From Melitaea cinxia (lineage: Eukaryota; Arthropoda; Insecta; Lepidoptera; Nymphalidae), in NCBI RefSeq assembly GCF_905220565.1, contig NC_059404.1, positions 15,900,472 through 15,964,471 on the forward strand: a stretch of DNA of 64,000 nucleotides, written 5' to 3'. Position numbers and translations under genes: made by a program. Below are positions 11,568 through 23,400 of the stretch, one piece after another. Position 1 is the first letter of the stretch. Every line of letters begins with the position of its first letter. A model generated the notes under the pieces. That model was given only the letters and a program-made list of their open reading frames with translations, was not told the origin of the DNA and ran no database searches.

Positions 11568-11637
11568 TACTATAGTTATATTTTTGCACCACAAAAATAA
11601 TAATTAACACCCAACGTAGTGGACACGGGTTGGCTAG
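11315..11637 (+). mobile_element. Non-autonomous Helitron
   Basis: Starts A|TCTATACTAATATTATAAAG and ends GGTTGGCTAG|T, so it sits between a host A and T as Helitrons do. No Rep or helicase coding sequence is present. An AT microsatellite (11526-11565) has expanded inside it. Other elements with the same ends are at 13927-14246, 22891-23087 and 46421-46692. Confidence 0.7.
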
Positions 11638-12792
11638 TATATTATATAAGATTTGTGGTTATCTAAAATCGTGTTCTGGGTGTTTTTGTTTGAGTTTTGT
11701 GTTCCCGATGACAACACTTTGCTGAAGTACCAAAGTATTATCATCATACTAGAGCCCGTTGAATATAGAGAGTTATATTTTACTATACTGTGGAACTACA
11801 AGATAAAGCACTTGTTTTTTTTAATCAGATTTAAGGGCTTTATCGCAAGAGCGATTATTTCGCCCTGGTTAGGAGACGTACTCGTGAATTAATTATTACA
11901 TATTCACAACTTAAGTTCTCCTATCCACTAAATTATATAACATTCGGGCCAAGTCTGAGAGTGGGTCTGCCAGGATGGTATTACATTTTCCCAAGTCATT
12001 AATAAAAGGACATGTATCTCTGATGTCCTTGTTCCGGACACATTCCATCAATATGTGGTAAAAGTCATCAACAAAAAGTACCTGTTTCTAAAGTAAAATA
12101 CTAACTAAAGCAAAATAATGGACCGACAGTTCAACTCAGGTTCATTAACCGCCGGTTAATTGACCGTTTTAATCAACACATTCATGCTTTATTTAAATTA
12201 AGATAAATAAATGAACGTCTGTATTTGCTGATTCAATAACAGGTGTCTTGTTTACGTTTAATTCTAAATAATTCTAACGAATTTGTTACATTTGCAAGTT
12301 TAAATGTAGTCAGAATACAAATCAACTTAGCCCAAGTAGATGAATTGTTTTTGCTGTTTTTTTTTATACCATGATAGGCTTGCGTTTGACCACTATTTCA
12401 CCTGATGATAAGTGAAAATGCGGTCTAAGATGGAGCACGCTTACCTAGAAGTAACCTATTCACTCGCGACTTAAAGATCCCCAGGTTATAATTTTCTGGA
12501 AACACAGACGCTGGTAGAGAGTTCCATTCTTTGGCTGTACGGATCAAGAATGTACTAGCGAATCGCTTAGTGCGCTGTATAGTGATTTATTTACATATTT
12601 CTAAAAAAATTGAAAATTATTGCTTGCTCTTTTATTTTTTATTTATGATAATACAATCGTGTTTTAGGTAATAGTGTAATTTTTTAAGAATTCGTTAGAA
12701 TTCGGTGAAAAACTATACTGTCTAACAAATTACAGAAATTAACCAGCCAACGGTACCAACGGAATACGACTAACAGTCAAACAAAATTTATC
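11638..12792. other. Intergenic sequence with one repeat
   Basis: 12367-12590 (GGCTTGCGTTTGACCAC, GCGGTCTAAGATGGAGCACG, GAGAGTTCCATTCTTTGGC) looks like a repeat I associate with lepidopteran LINE 3' ends, but no second copy is in the window. The rest shows nothing I can support. Confidence 0.4.
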
Positions 12793-13077
12793 TTTTTTTA
12801 TACAACTAGGTCGGCAAACAAGCGTACGGTTCACCTGGCGGTAAGCGATTACCGTAGCTTATAGACGTCTGCAACACCAGAAGCATCCCAATCGCGTTGC
12901 CGATCCTGTCCCCAATTCCCCCCAAGAGCTCTGGTCACCTTACTCGCCCTAGGAACACAACACTGCTTGAAAGCAGTATTATTTAGCTGTGATCTTCTGT
13001 AAGGTCGAGGTACTACCTCAGTCGGCCTGCTCCATATTTTGAGCAGAGATTTCCTACTGTGCCCTGCCTCAGTCCTG
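12793..13077 (-). repeat. Family M repeat copy
   Basis: Near full length (about 285 bp), from CTGAGGCAGGGCACAGTAGG on the minus strand to GAACCGTACGCTTGTTTGCC and TAGTTGTATAAAAAA. Minus-strand open frames across it are by-products of the repeat. Confidence 0.75.
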
Positions 13078-13179
13078 ACACCAAATTTCTGACCGACAAA
13101 ATATAAAACATGCGTTGTAGATAATGAAGATGTCAATACACGGCTTTTCCATGTTTTATTTTAATCATCATCGTCATCA

Positions 13180-13390
13180 TCACTTCAGCCTATTGCAGTC
13201 TAATGCTGGACATAGGTATCCACAAGTTCGCGCAAAAATGGCGTGAACTCATGTATTTTGTTCATAGCGCCTGACCAGCGTAGTGAACGCTGGTCAGGCG
13301 GGTTGGTGACCACAGGGCTGGCTTTGTCGCACTGAAGACGCTGATGTCCGTCTTCAGCCTGGGCATTTCAAAACCTGCAGTTGGATAGTT
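13180..13390 (-). mobile_element. LINE-tailed retroposon, tail half
   Basis: Carries the tail (CAGCCTATTGCAGTC, GCTGGACATAGG, GCGTGAACTCATGTATTTTG) and part of the head (GAAGACGCTGATGTCCGTC), truncated at CCTGCAGTTGGATAG. A GACCAGCGTAGTGAACGCTG insertion-like variant interrupts it. Confidence 0.6.
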
Positions 13391-13741
13391 ACTTATTTAA
13401 TAATTCTGCCTAAAACGAACCATTAACCTAGTACTTTGTTTAAAGAGATTATATAGTAGATATATTACAAGAAACGGTGCACCTTTCCTTGACCCAGTTT
13501 ACAAGATTTATGAAAGGGACTGTGAGCAGGAATATTATCATAGTTATAATTATGAAGGCGTAATTATAATGATAGTGATAATATTATCTAAAGTTTTTAT
13601 GGAAGTGGAATTAATGATGATTGCACTCGGTGAGCTCTTGAGCTGTGAGCATGGATTCAATATCCATTTTAATAAATTTGCTGCAATGTTAATGATAAAA
13701 AATTTGTCTAGCTATATTTATAGCATTTTAAATCAGCAATC

Positions 13742-13865
13742 CTCCAACCCACATTATCCGCCAACTCGCATTGGTAAAGTATGGTGGATTAAGCTCTAAT
13801 CCTTCTCCTACATGGGGAAAGAGGCCTATGCCCAACTGTGGGATATTATTGGTTGAAGCGTAAGC
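13742..13865 (+). repeat. SINE body fragment
   Basis: Matches the 3' part of the 5570-5905 family: CCGCCAACTCGCATTGG, GTGGATTAAGCTCTAATCC, GGGGAAAGAGGCCTATGCCC, GTGGGATATT. Confidence 0.65.
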
Positions 13866-13926
13866 GTAAATTAGTTATTTGTACTTGTTAAAGATACAAA
13901 AGTAGCTAAGTCCGTTTGTTTTGAAA

Positions 13927-14246
13927 TCTAATATATAAAATTCTCGTGTCGCGGTGTTTGTAGTTAAATTCCTCCGAAACGGCTTGACTGATTCTCATGA
14001 AATTTTGTGTGCATATTGGGTAGGTCTGAGAATCGAACTACATCTATTTTTCATCCCCCTATATGCTAAGAGTAGTCCACCCTTGAATATATATTTTTTT
14101 TAATTTTTAGATAAATTATTTATTTTTTATTTTATTATGATTTGGCGTTGAAAAATACATACCACCTTAAATTTTCACCCTTCTACCACCAATCTCTATT
14201 TATAAATAACGTTTAGCGGCAAGACAACGTTTGCCGAGTCAGCTAG
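13927..14246 (+). mobile_element. Non-autonomous Helitron with 3' hairpin
   Basis: Begins A|TCTAATATATAAAATTCTCG and ends GTCAGCTAG|T. Ten bases before the end is a hairpin with a 6-bp stem CGGCAA/TTGCCG (14217-14222 and 14231-14236), the classic Helitron 3' structure. The first 110 bp are nearly the same as those of the copy at 22891-23087. Confidence 0.75.
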
Positions 14247-14284
14247 TATTAATATAAATAAAAATTAATATAATATGTATATTT

Positions 14285-14572
14285 TTGACTGAGGTAGGGC
14301 ACAGCAGGAATTTCCTGCTCAAAATATGGAGCAGCCCGACTGGGGTAGTACCTCGACCTTACAGAAGATCACAGCTAAATAATACTACTTTCAAGCAGTA
14401 TTGTGTTCCTGTTGGTGAGTTAGGTGACCAGAGCTCCTGGGTGGGGATTGGGGATTGGGTCGGCAACGCGCTTGCGATGCTTCTGGTGTTGCAGGCGTCT
14501 ATAAGCTACGGCAATCTCTTACCATCAGGTGAGCCGTATCATCAGTTTGTCGACCTAGTGGTATAAAAAAAA
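14285..14572 (+). repeat. Family M repeat copy, forward
   Basis: The clearest plus-strand copy: from GACTGAGGTAGGGCACAGCA to CGACCTAGTGGTATAAAAAA, ending in an A run. The A-rich end suggests a retroposon, but no promoter boxes or target duplication were recognised, so the class stays open. Confidence 0.75.
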
Positions 14573-15639
14573 AATCTTATATTTATGTAGTATTGAATTA
14601 ATTTGCAGCAATATTATATGTGATGTATTTAAATTTAGAAGTATAAGATAATATAATATAATTTTCAGCTTCTTAGAGATGAAATGAAGGCTATATAGTG
14701 TGTTCGCTTCCCTAGTTTTACTATCAATGTTGATTTTTTTGTTTTTGTCTGTCTTTAATAAAAATAGCAGTTGTAAGTATTATTACTTCTCATTTAAGAA
14801 GTATTATTAATAAATGTTATTTTAAGTAAGAATAGGACATGATTTGAACAAGAAGAACAATACAAAACGATTTTAAAGTGACTGATTTTAGAATGAGTAT
14901 GATTTCAAAAGCAAAAAAAAATAGTTATTTTGTATTAATTATAATCAGTTTACTATAGATATTAAGACAATATTTTTAAATATATTACCTTACAAATTAA
15001 ATATAGATGAATAGAAAAGGAACAATTGAATCATAACCACTCTGCTCCCATCAAAGTAGCTTCGTAAATCATAATATGAAAAGCAACAATAATACTCAAA
15101 ATAGAGCGAATGTTTGTATTTGCTAACGAATGATAAAATCACTTTATTTTAATTCTAATAAATTATTCGGAGGTAAATTTATTAACAAACAAACCTGATA
15201 AGACAGAGATTCTCAAACTTCTGTCATATATAATGAATGTCTCATATCATATTGTGTAAGAGTGTTATTACTACAACAATCACATGTAGTATAATAACTC
15301 AAAAATCATTAATCAAAAGTTGTACCATAAAATTTTGAAATTCGGTACGTGGTACTGTGTGTTTGTGTGGGTGTGTGTGTATGTATGTGTGTATGCAAGC
15401 GTGTGAGCGTACGGTCTAAAAGCTTCGTTTCTCTTTCTTTAATTCTTTTATTCTTCTCTATTCTTTAATAAGGTTGAGTAAATTACGTATGATACATATA
15501 CGATGTACTCATGTCGATATTTCAAAGTATATTTTTATTGGTAATACAAGTGGTGTATTGACAGAGACCCACGTAAACCGGATACAAGAGGAAACATAGA
15601 GGGCGCTATGCCAGCCGCATAATATAATATATTTTTAAC
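14573..15639. other. AT-rich spacer
   Basis: No gene or recognised repeat. A short GT-rich tract is at 15355-15390. Confidence 0.4.
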
Positions 15640-15842
15640 TAGCACCTCACACGCCGCACACTCAACGACTCCCACTAGGATTAGCTCCTGTGTCAAGGGT
15701 CCAGAAACAAAAACAAACATAAACCAATCCAAACCACGGCAAATATCTGTATGGACAATACATGCCGTGTGCGGGGATCGAACCCGCAAGCTTCAGCGGA
15801 ACAGCCATAAACCAGTGCTGTGACCGCTGCGCCAACACATCG
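15640..15842 (-). repeat. tRNA-headed retroposon (third head type)
   Basis: On the minus strand, GGCGCAGCGGTCACAGCACTGG is the A-box region and GCGGGTTCGATCCCCGCACA the B-box region (about 15770-15842). The remainder is the body. Related heads are at 24309-24380 (+) and 47578-47642 (-). Confidence 0.6.
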
Positions 15843-15924
15843 TCACTAAATGGAGACTAAATTGAGTTCGCTCAAGTCGTTAATAGTAAATAGAATTTTG
15901 AAAAAGTTTGAGAAACAGTTCAAC

Positions 15925-16075
15925 GAAATACTGTAAGGTAAATAAGTTCAATAGGAATGTAATTTCCCTCCAAAGCGTAAATTATCCTGACACCAAACGT
16001 CATCGAAGTCGGTGCCGAGTAATTAATGCGTGTTCATATTATTTATTAATTAAGCCGTGACACTCGCTTCCCATT
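15925..16075 (+). repeat. Dispersed repeat shared with 39285-39420
   Basis: AACGTCATCGAAGTCGGTGC, GAGTAATTAATGCG and AAGCCGTGACACTCGC occur here and, in reverse complement with a few changes, at 39285-39420. Non-coding; class unknown. Confidence 0.6.
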
Positions 16076-16396
16076 AAACAAATTATGAAGTCAATTTTCT
16101 TTACAGACGCGCCTAATGGATACTTAGAACCGGTTTCATTGTATCTGGACTTATCGTTGTCTTACTTATTATTAAAAGCATATATATATATATATATATA
16201 TATATATTGAAATAGATTACTTATATATTCGTTTATTTGTTTAAATGTTCTAATATTACACCGGCACGATTTTAAAACTTAGTCAAGCGTTAGAATCTCA
16301 ACAATATAATAGAAGGAAATTAAGCTGTTACAAAAGTAACACATTTTAAAAGCTTTTATATATGGGATTTTCCTATGTCGATAAAAAAGTATTTTT

Positions 16397-16646
16397 CTTT
16401 TTTTATATACAACTAGGTTGGCAAAAAAATTTACAGCTTAACGAATTACAACTGATTACCGTAGCCCTATAGAAGCCTGCAAGACTACAAGCATCGCAAG
16501 CGCGTTACCGACCTTACACCCAATTTCCCCAGGCTTACTCTCCAGAGGAACACAACACTGAAAGCAGTGCTATTTAGCTGTGATCTTCTATAAGGTCGAG
16601 GTTCTTCCCCAGTCGGGCTGTACAGATTTTGAGCAGAATATTTTAC
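16397..16646 (-). repeat. Family M repeat copy, eroded
   Basis: About 250 bp, with small deletions relative to the other copies (AAGCAGTGCTATTTAGCTG and CAGTCGGGCTGTACAG kept). Confidence 0.65.
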
Positions 16647-16721
16647 CTAATTGATTTTAATTTTTATAATTTTCAAAGTAAATACGATTATATTATCTGG
16701 CGGCTAGCTTTTATGTAATAC

Positions 16722-17400
16722 TATCTATGCCCACGACTTCGTCCGCGTGGAATTTAACAAAAAAGTTGTTGTTCAGTTCGCAAAGCTATAAATCAATCAA
16801 TCATTACAGCCTATACAGTCCACTGCTGGACTTAGGCCTCCACAAGATTACGCCAAAAATAACGTGAACTCATGTGTTTTGCCCATAGTCACCACGCTGG
16901 GCAGGCGGGTTGGTGACCGCAGTACTGGCTTTGTCGCACCGAAGACGCTGCTGCCCGTCTTCGGCCTGTGTATTTCAAAGCCAGCAGTTGGGTGGTTATC
17001 CCGCCATCGATCGGCTTCTTAAGTTCCAAGGTGGTTGTGGAACCTTGTTATCCCTTAGTCGCCTCTTACGACACCCACGGGAAGAGAGGGGGTGGCTAAA
17101 TTCTTTAGTGCCGTAGCCACACAGCACTATAAATAAATTTCTAAAATAAAAATAGCCTAAGTTATTCCTTACTACCACAGCTATAACCGCCAGTGAAAGT
17201 TCTGTCAAAATCTGTTCAGTTGTTTCAGAGATTAGCCGTAACAAACAAATAGACAGACAGACAAAAATTGTAAAAAATGTTCTTTTGGTATATAAGCAAT
17301 TTATATATCCGGATGCATTTAGTAAAAAGCGGTTATCTTAATATTACAAACAGACACTTCAATTTTATTTATTTGTATAGATAAATGATGTAATGAGATT
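16722..17400 (-). mobile_element. Older repeat interrupted by a LINE-tailed retroposon
   Basis: 16722-16785 and 17135-17400 look like two halves of one older element (CCACGCGGACGAAGTCG on the minus strand on one side; CAGACAGACAAAAATTG and TTACAAACAGACACTTC on the other). The last block recurs at 24640-24720. The younger retroposon at 16794-17126 splits it. Confidence 0.5.
16794..17126 (-). mobile_element. LINE-tailed retroposon, full length
   Basis: Complete copy on the minus strand: head GTGCTGTGTGGCTACGGCAC, middle GAAGACGGGCAGCAGCGTC, tail CCACTGCTGGACTTAGG (plus strand). Flanked by CTATAAAT at 16786-16793 and 17127-17134, a likely target duplication. Confidence 0.75.
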
Positions 17401-17589
17401 ATATGTTAATAGTAATAGTTTTAAAGGAAAAATTTATTCTTTTAGCGCATTAGAAAGCGAATTTTTTTTTAAGTTTTTTCCTTTCATTTATTTAAGCAAT
17501 AAAAACTAAACAATATAAATACTGTATAATGAATGAATAGTATTCATTTGAATGCATTTCATTTGAGTGCTCTAAATTCACTCCTATTC

Positions 17590-17700
17590 CTAAAGGACCA
17601 AAAATGTCATAGAACATCAAAGTCCAGTAACCGGTTACCCGGACGCTTTTGAGCGTAGAGAGAATCCGTAATGGGGTAGTGACGATAATGAGAATGCGAT
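17590..17700 (+). repeat. Dispersed repeat shared with 37860-37960
   Basis: TTTTGAGCGTAGAGAGAAT, CGTAATGGG and GTGACG-TAATGAGA blocks occur here and in reverse complement at 37860-37960. Non-coding. Confidence 0.5.
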
Positions 17701-17804
17701 TCCGAATCGCAGTGTTTTTTTTTTTTAATTCTTTTTAGTATTTTCAATGAGGACTAATGTTTAAAATTATATGAAATAATAATACAATTTCAAGCACCAA
17801 CGAA

Positions 17805-17930
17805 TCTATACTTATAAAGCTGATAAGTTTGTTTGTGGAAACGCGCTAATCTCAGGAATTAGGACATTCTTTTTGTATTGGATAGCCAATTTCCTGAGTA
17901 AGGCTAAATTTTTCTTCTTGAAATTAACAC
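17805..17930 (+). mobile_element. Helitron 5' fragment
   Basis: Starts A|TCTATACTTATAAAGCTGAT and continues GAAACGCGCTAATCTCAGG, as in 46421-46692. The 3' CTAG end is missing. Confidence 0.5.
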
Positions 17931-18144
17931 GTTTATACGTGCACTACAGGGCACTGCTAGTGTTATTATACAGTATAAATATAATTTTTAAAAAATGTCA
18001 AAAAGAATGCATGTACATTAAATACTTTTTAACAAAAATATTAATATAGTTACATATTTTTACAGATAAAAGAATATTTGAAATAGCGCAGTAGAAAAAA
18101 CGAATATTACTAACACATAAGGAATTTTTATCGTTTTTCATTTG

Positions 18145-18176
18145 TATAAATGTAAGAAAGTTTGTTTTTTAAACAT
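18145..18176 (+). promoter_or_regulatory. Putative core promoter of protease gene B
   Basis: TATAAA at 18145-18150 with an ACATTT initiator-like site about 30 nt downstream (A at 18175), 36 nt before the ATG at 18211. Gene C has TATAAAA and TCATTA at the same spacing. Confidence 0.4.
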
Positions 18177-18210
18177 TTTATGTTACTTTGTTTGAGGTAA
18201 AGTTAGAAAA

Positions 18211-20367
18211 ATGGCTTCACCCTTGATGTTGCTGAATCTGTTTTTGGTTACGTTTTTAGTTCAACGAACTTTTGCTTGTGAGTTTTTGTTTTCATTTTTT
18301 TTTTGCTTTCCTGAACAAATTTTCTGAGTACTTTTTACGATACAGTTTGCGCAGATTTTAATGTATATACAAAAGTCGTGCAATGTTTCAGCATATACTA
18401 ACGTTACTATTCACATTATGACTCTCTTATTTGTCGTTTATGTTGAAGTAAAAAGTTCCGTAGCAAACAGTTTTTATTGAATATAAATTATTTAAAAAAA
18501 ATATCATACATACAGTGCAAAAATTATTTAAAAACATTTGTGGCAAAATAAAACAAAACTTGAATTTAGAAAAGAAATTTTTAGGAGTGAAAATTGAAAC
18601 ACACACATATGAAAACACACAAAATTATCAATAAAACCTTAATTCAATGATGTTACGTGCCAAAAAGACTAACAATTCAATGCCGCTGAGTAATGTTTCG
18701 AGAAAAAAAATTTAAAACCCATATAAAAAAATAAAATAAGAATATTATATTTCTGATTATTAAATCCACAGAAAATTAGTTTCCATAGACTGTATTACTG
18801 TATAATAGTACTGTAAACGTCGTTAAAGATAAATATACGAATATGTTAACAGCAAGCCATGTCCAACCACGTATACTGTACGGAGAGGATGCGAAAATAG
18901 AAAATTATCCCTTTTACGCCGGTCTGGCTAACTGCGGTGCAGCCATTATCTCCAGTACATGGGTCTTGACCGCCGCACACTGCGTTGCAGATATTCGGTA
19001 AGCGCTAGAGTTATCATAACAATATCTATATTGTCTCTACATATTCTGTTCAATTGTATTGATATTTTATTGTGAATCTGTTTGTTTTTTGTATACTAAA
19101 AGTTAGGAAGATTTGTAAGCCAATTTTACTGTATAATAAAGGATTAAATTTGCAGTCAATAAATAATCTATTAAAAAATGTATATGAGTACATCATCATC
19201 TTCCTGCCCTTATCCCACTTATGTAGGGTCGGCACAACATGTTTTCCTCTTCCATTCCTCTCTATTATTCGTCACTTCAGTGCTTACTCCTTTCTTTCTC
19301 ATATCCTCACTCACACAATCCATCCATCGCTTTTTCGGTCTGCCGATCGCTCTTCGTCCTTCGACATTCATCCCTAACATTCTTTTACCGACATAGCGGT
19401 CAAAAAATGTATATGAGTACATTTTGTGTTTATTGCCGATCAGTCTGAAATAAATGTATATACGAAATCCAGTAGAAGCACATTTAAACTAAAATACGAC
19501 TTTATATAAGTGATTTGTCAAGTGATTCAAAGACATTTGATGAGGAAATCTCATTAATATAAGTCGGTAAAGCCCTCAAAGCAACCAATTTGCTAATTTA
19601 ACAGTTTGCCTGTAGCTTTTATTAACCGACTTCAAAAAAGGAGGAGGTTACCCAATTCGACCGTATATATTTTTTTTTATGTATGTTCGGGGATAACTCC
19701 ATCGTTTATGAACCGATTTTTATAATTCTTGTTTCGTTGGAAAGGAGATATCCCTAGTTTGGTACCATGATAAGGAAACCAGGATCTGATGATGGGACCT
19801 CAGAGAAATCGAGGGAAACTCTCGAAAAGCCGCATAACTTTTTACTGGGTGTACCGATTTTGATGATTTTTATTTAATCGAAAGCCGATGTTTATCATGT
19901 GGTCACATTTAAATTTCATCGAGATCTAATTACAACTTTTGGAGTAATCTTTGATAATGCGTATTTACTCGACAATTTTTTTATCTACCTACGTTGTATT
20001 ACTTGTCGATATAATTGAAGGCGGTTTTTCTTCGTTTGCCTGCAAAAACAATTATTATTGCTTTATACTACCTTTGGTTACAGTACAAAAAGTGGCTACG
20101 TCTGGGTCGGTGGCGAATCATTCGCCAACAGCATAAAGGTACCATACAACAAAGTCATCGTACATGAATATTATCATACAGCACCGCTAATAATGAATGA
20201 TGTAGCTGTGATCGAGCTGGCTACTCCATTGAAGTTCTCAAAGAAGATTCAACCTATCAAACTACCGACGAAACCAGTGGCAACGTCCAAAGTAGCTTTC
20301 GTTGGTAGAGGGAGAGACGAGGTAGAGTATACCTTAAATACCTTAAAAAAACAAACGCCCAGATCGA

Positions 20368-20426
<59 letters not shown>

Positions 20427-23400
20427 GTATGTTCGGGGATAACTCCGTCGTTTATGAACCGATTTTGATAATTCTTTTTTTGTTGGAAAGGAGATATCCC
20501 TAGGTACACAATTATCCATACAAATTTTTGACGTTTTTCGGCCGTGTTGTACTTGAGTCGTTTGTGTTTCCGAATACTGACACAGAAAGTACAAAAGGCT
20601 CTACGAGTAGTAGGGGTTATTAAGGTAAGACACATTAAGATATATTCTGCTCAAAATCTGGAGTAGCCTCTAGGGAAATACCAACCTTACAGAAGATCAC
20701 AGCAAAATAATATTTCTTTCAAAGTAGTGTCGTGGTTCTTTGGTGAATAAAGAGGCCAGAGCTCCTGAGGTGTCAGGGGTAGGATCGGCAAAGCGCTTGC
20801 GATGCTTTTGTTATTATAGGCGTCTAAAAAATGGGACCTAGTTGTATAAAATGAGGCCGAGTGTTAGTTATTTATTTTTTTAATAACAAAGAAGCCCATA
20901 ACAAAATATGACCCGTGTGTAGTTCGAATCCACCTCTGGTAATGCGATAGTTGAGTGTTGTGACAACTATCTAATCCATTGTCAAATAATATACTGTCAT
21001 ACGAGTATATCATTATAAGCGTATATGTGTATTATTAAACTACTACATTACAAACTCGTAACTTTATTAAAGTTACGAGTTTGTAATGTTATTAATTCAT
21101 TTTATACGTCCATTCTAGATATACATATATATAAAATACCTATAAGATATTATCTATACATTACTATAAATAATTTGATATATACTTGCAAAAAAATCCA
21201 TAAAAACCAAAATTTGAATTCTATTTAATTTTTTCCTTAGAAATAGAAGTATAGAAAGAAATAAAAATTAAAATTTTTAAGCAAAATCAGCTTTTCCTTA
21301 ACACATAAACAATTTAACACACTATAGTAAAGTCAGGTACTTTTTAATTGAATCGAATTAACCTATTAATGAATATGTATGACTGATATTTTAAACTAAT
21401 AAACTGCTGATTCCTCGGAAATTCCGGGTTACATAGCTTTATACTGGAGACCCGGAAGCGAATAACCCGGATAGGTTGTGTGTTGATCCGGATCCTCTTA
21501 TATCCGGTTCTTTCTATATGGCTACCCAGTTAAATCAATGACGAAATGTATTTAATGTGGATATTTAAGAACAGTGGACGAACATAGAGGTCATATTTTT
21601 TGCCTTTTAAATGTTTTCGTTCTCCTAAAAATAATGTAACAAAAAAATAATAACCCTATCTTTAATGTTATTGTATGTCCGCCAACCCGCATTAAAGCAG
21701 CGTGGTGGATTATCTGGTCCTTCTCCTACACGGGGAAATAGGCTTAAGTCCGATAGCGAGCGATTTAATGATATTTATATTTTTTTAATTTTTATTTATA
21801 AAAAAAATCATTAAATATATTTTTTAATCTTTCGCAGACAGGCAAAGTATCGGCAAATTTGAAGAAGCTAGATCTTATTAAGCTGACAACAGAACAATGT
21901 GTCAGCTTATTGCCACCGCAATACCAGTCTCTTGTGAAACCGAACATCAAAGTATTGGAGATGATGACATTATGTGCAAAGAGAGCAGAAGATAAGCCGA
22001 GTATTTGTAGAGTAGGTTATATATATTTAAGTCAATACTGTTATACTAAGTTGTACTGAGTAGAATTCGGGACAGCACGTAATATTTTGGGCGTCATAGC
22101 TAAAGAAATTTAGTTTTAATTTTTTTTATATTTTTTTATATTATTTTCTTTACGCACACTTGACTTGGGGAGTGAGCTGGTAAATGCATGACGAGATCGT
22201 TACGAAAAGTGTGATAAGGCGAGGTGAACGGAAGTTTAGAGGGAGATATAAGTTAGAAAAGATACAAAGAGCCAGAGTTACGTTTCGTATATTACTATAG
22301 ACATACGAAGGCATACGTATATACAAAGGAAGTTTTACTTCAGTCGTGTGGTCTAAAGCACACTCATTTTTTTATTAGTTTACCTCCTTAAAAATAATAT
22401 AGGACCCGTAAATTGGAAAAAAATATATATAGAGTAAAATATTTTTTCAACCGACTTCAGCAAAGGAGGGAGTTCCTAAATTCGACTGCTTTGTTTATAT
22501 ATCAATTCGAACACTTTTATTGCAATTTGAAATTGACAAATTAATCACCATTATACCTATTTCATATAACTTTTAATTAGTCGATATTGGGCACCAATAT
22601 TATTATCGCTTTTGATAAAATAACACCAGTTAACAAGAAGCTTCGAAAGACCGTACTCTGAGAAGTTATAGTTTTTTTACTGCTGAACTAAGTTATTCTC
22701 GCTAATCTAAAATTAACACAACTCAATAATTTCTCGTTATAATATTTATAGAAATTTTAATCACAAACCGTCTACGTCTACAAAGTACGAATATATTTTT
22801 GAATAGATTACTTGGAATATCTTTGTTGTTGAGTACATAATTTATACTTTGTAACAATTTAATTCATATTTAAGAGTTTTGTTACACATATCTAATATAT
22901 AAAATTCTCGTGTCACGGTGTTTGTAGTTAAACTCCTCCGAAACGGCTTGACCGATTCTCGTGAAATTTTGTGTGCATATTAGGTAGGTCTGAGAATCGA
23001 ACAACATCTATTTTTCTTATAACGGGGGGGGGGGATTGAGGAAGTTAATAACATATATGGCAAAACAACGTTTTTGTGGTCAGCTAGTGTAATTATATAA
23101 TTGTTGTGTTTTGACAGCCCGTTTCTACTCCGAGGGTTGTGGTTTCGATTCCCGCCTCGAGTCTGTTTACAATCTATGTATTTATTTATGTAAATATTAT
23201 TATATTTATTTATCAAAAAAAATAGTGTAATTTAGACCACACGACCCGAAGAAAAACTTCTTCAATTGCCCCAACGGTAATATACGAAACGTAACTCTTT
23301 CTCTTTCTGTCTTTACTAAGTCTCCCTCTCAACAGCCCAACAAGAAGTTTTTCATTTAATTTAGGTATTAGTATTATTTTTGATGGATGTTAAGTATTTT

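Noticed and set aside
12849..13136. Minus-strand 95-aa frame, and similar frames at 14285-14566, 34180-34380 and 33937-34125
   Set aside because: All are readings through family M repeat copies, with matching peptides because the repeat is the same.
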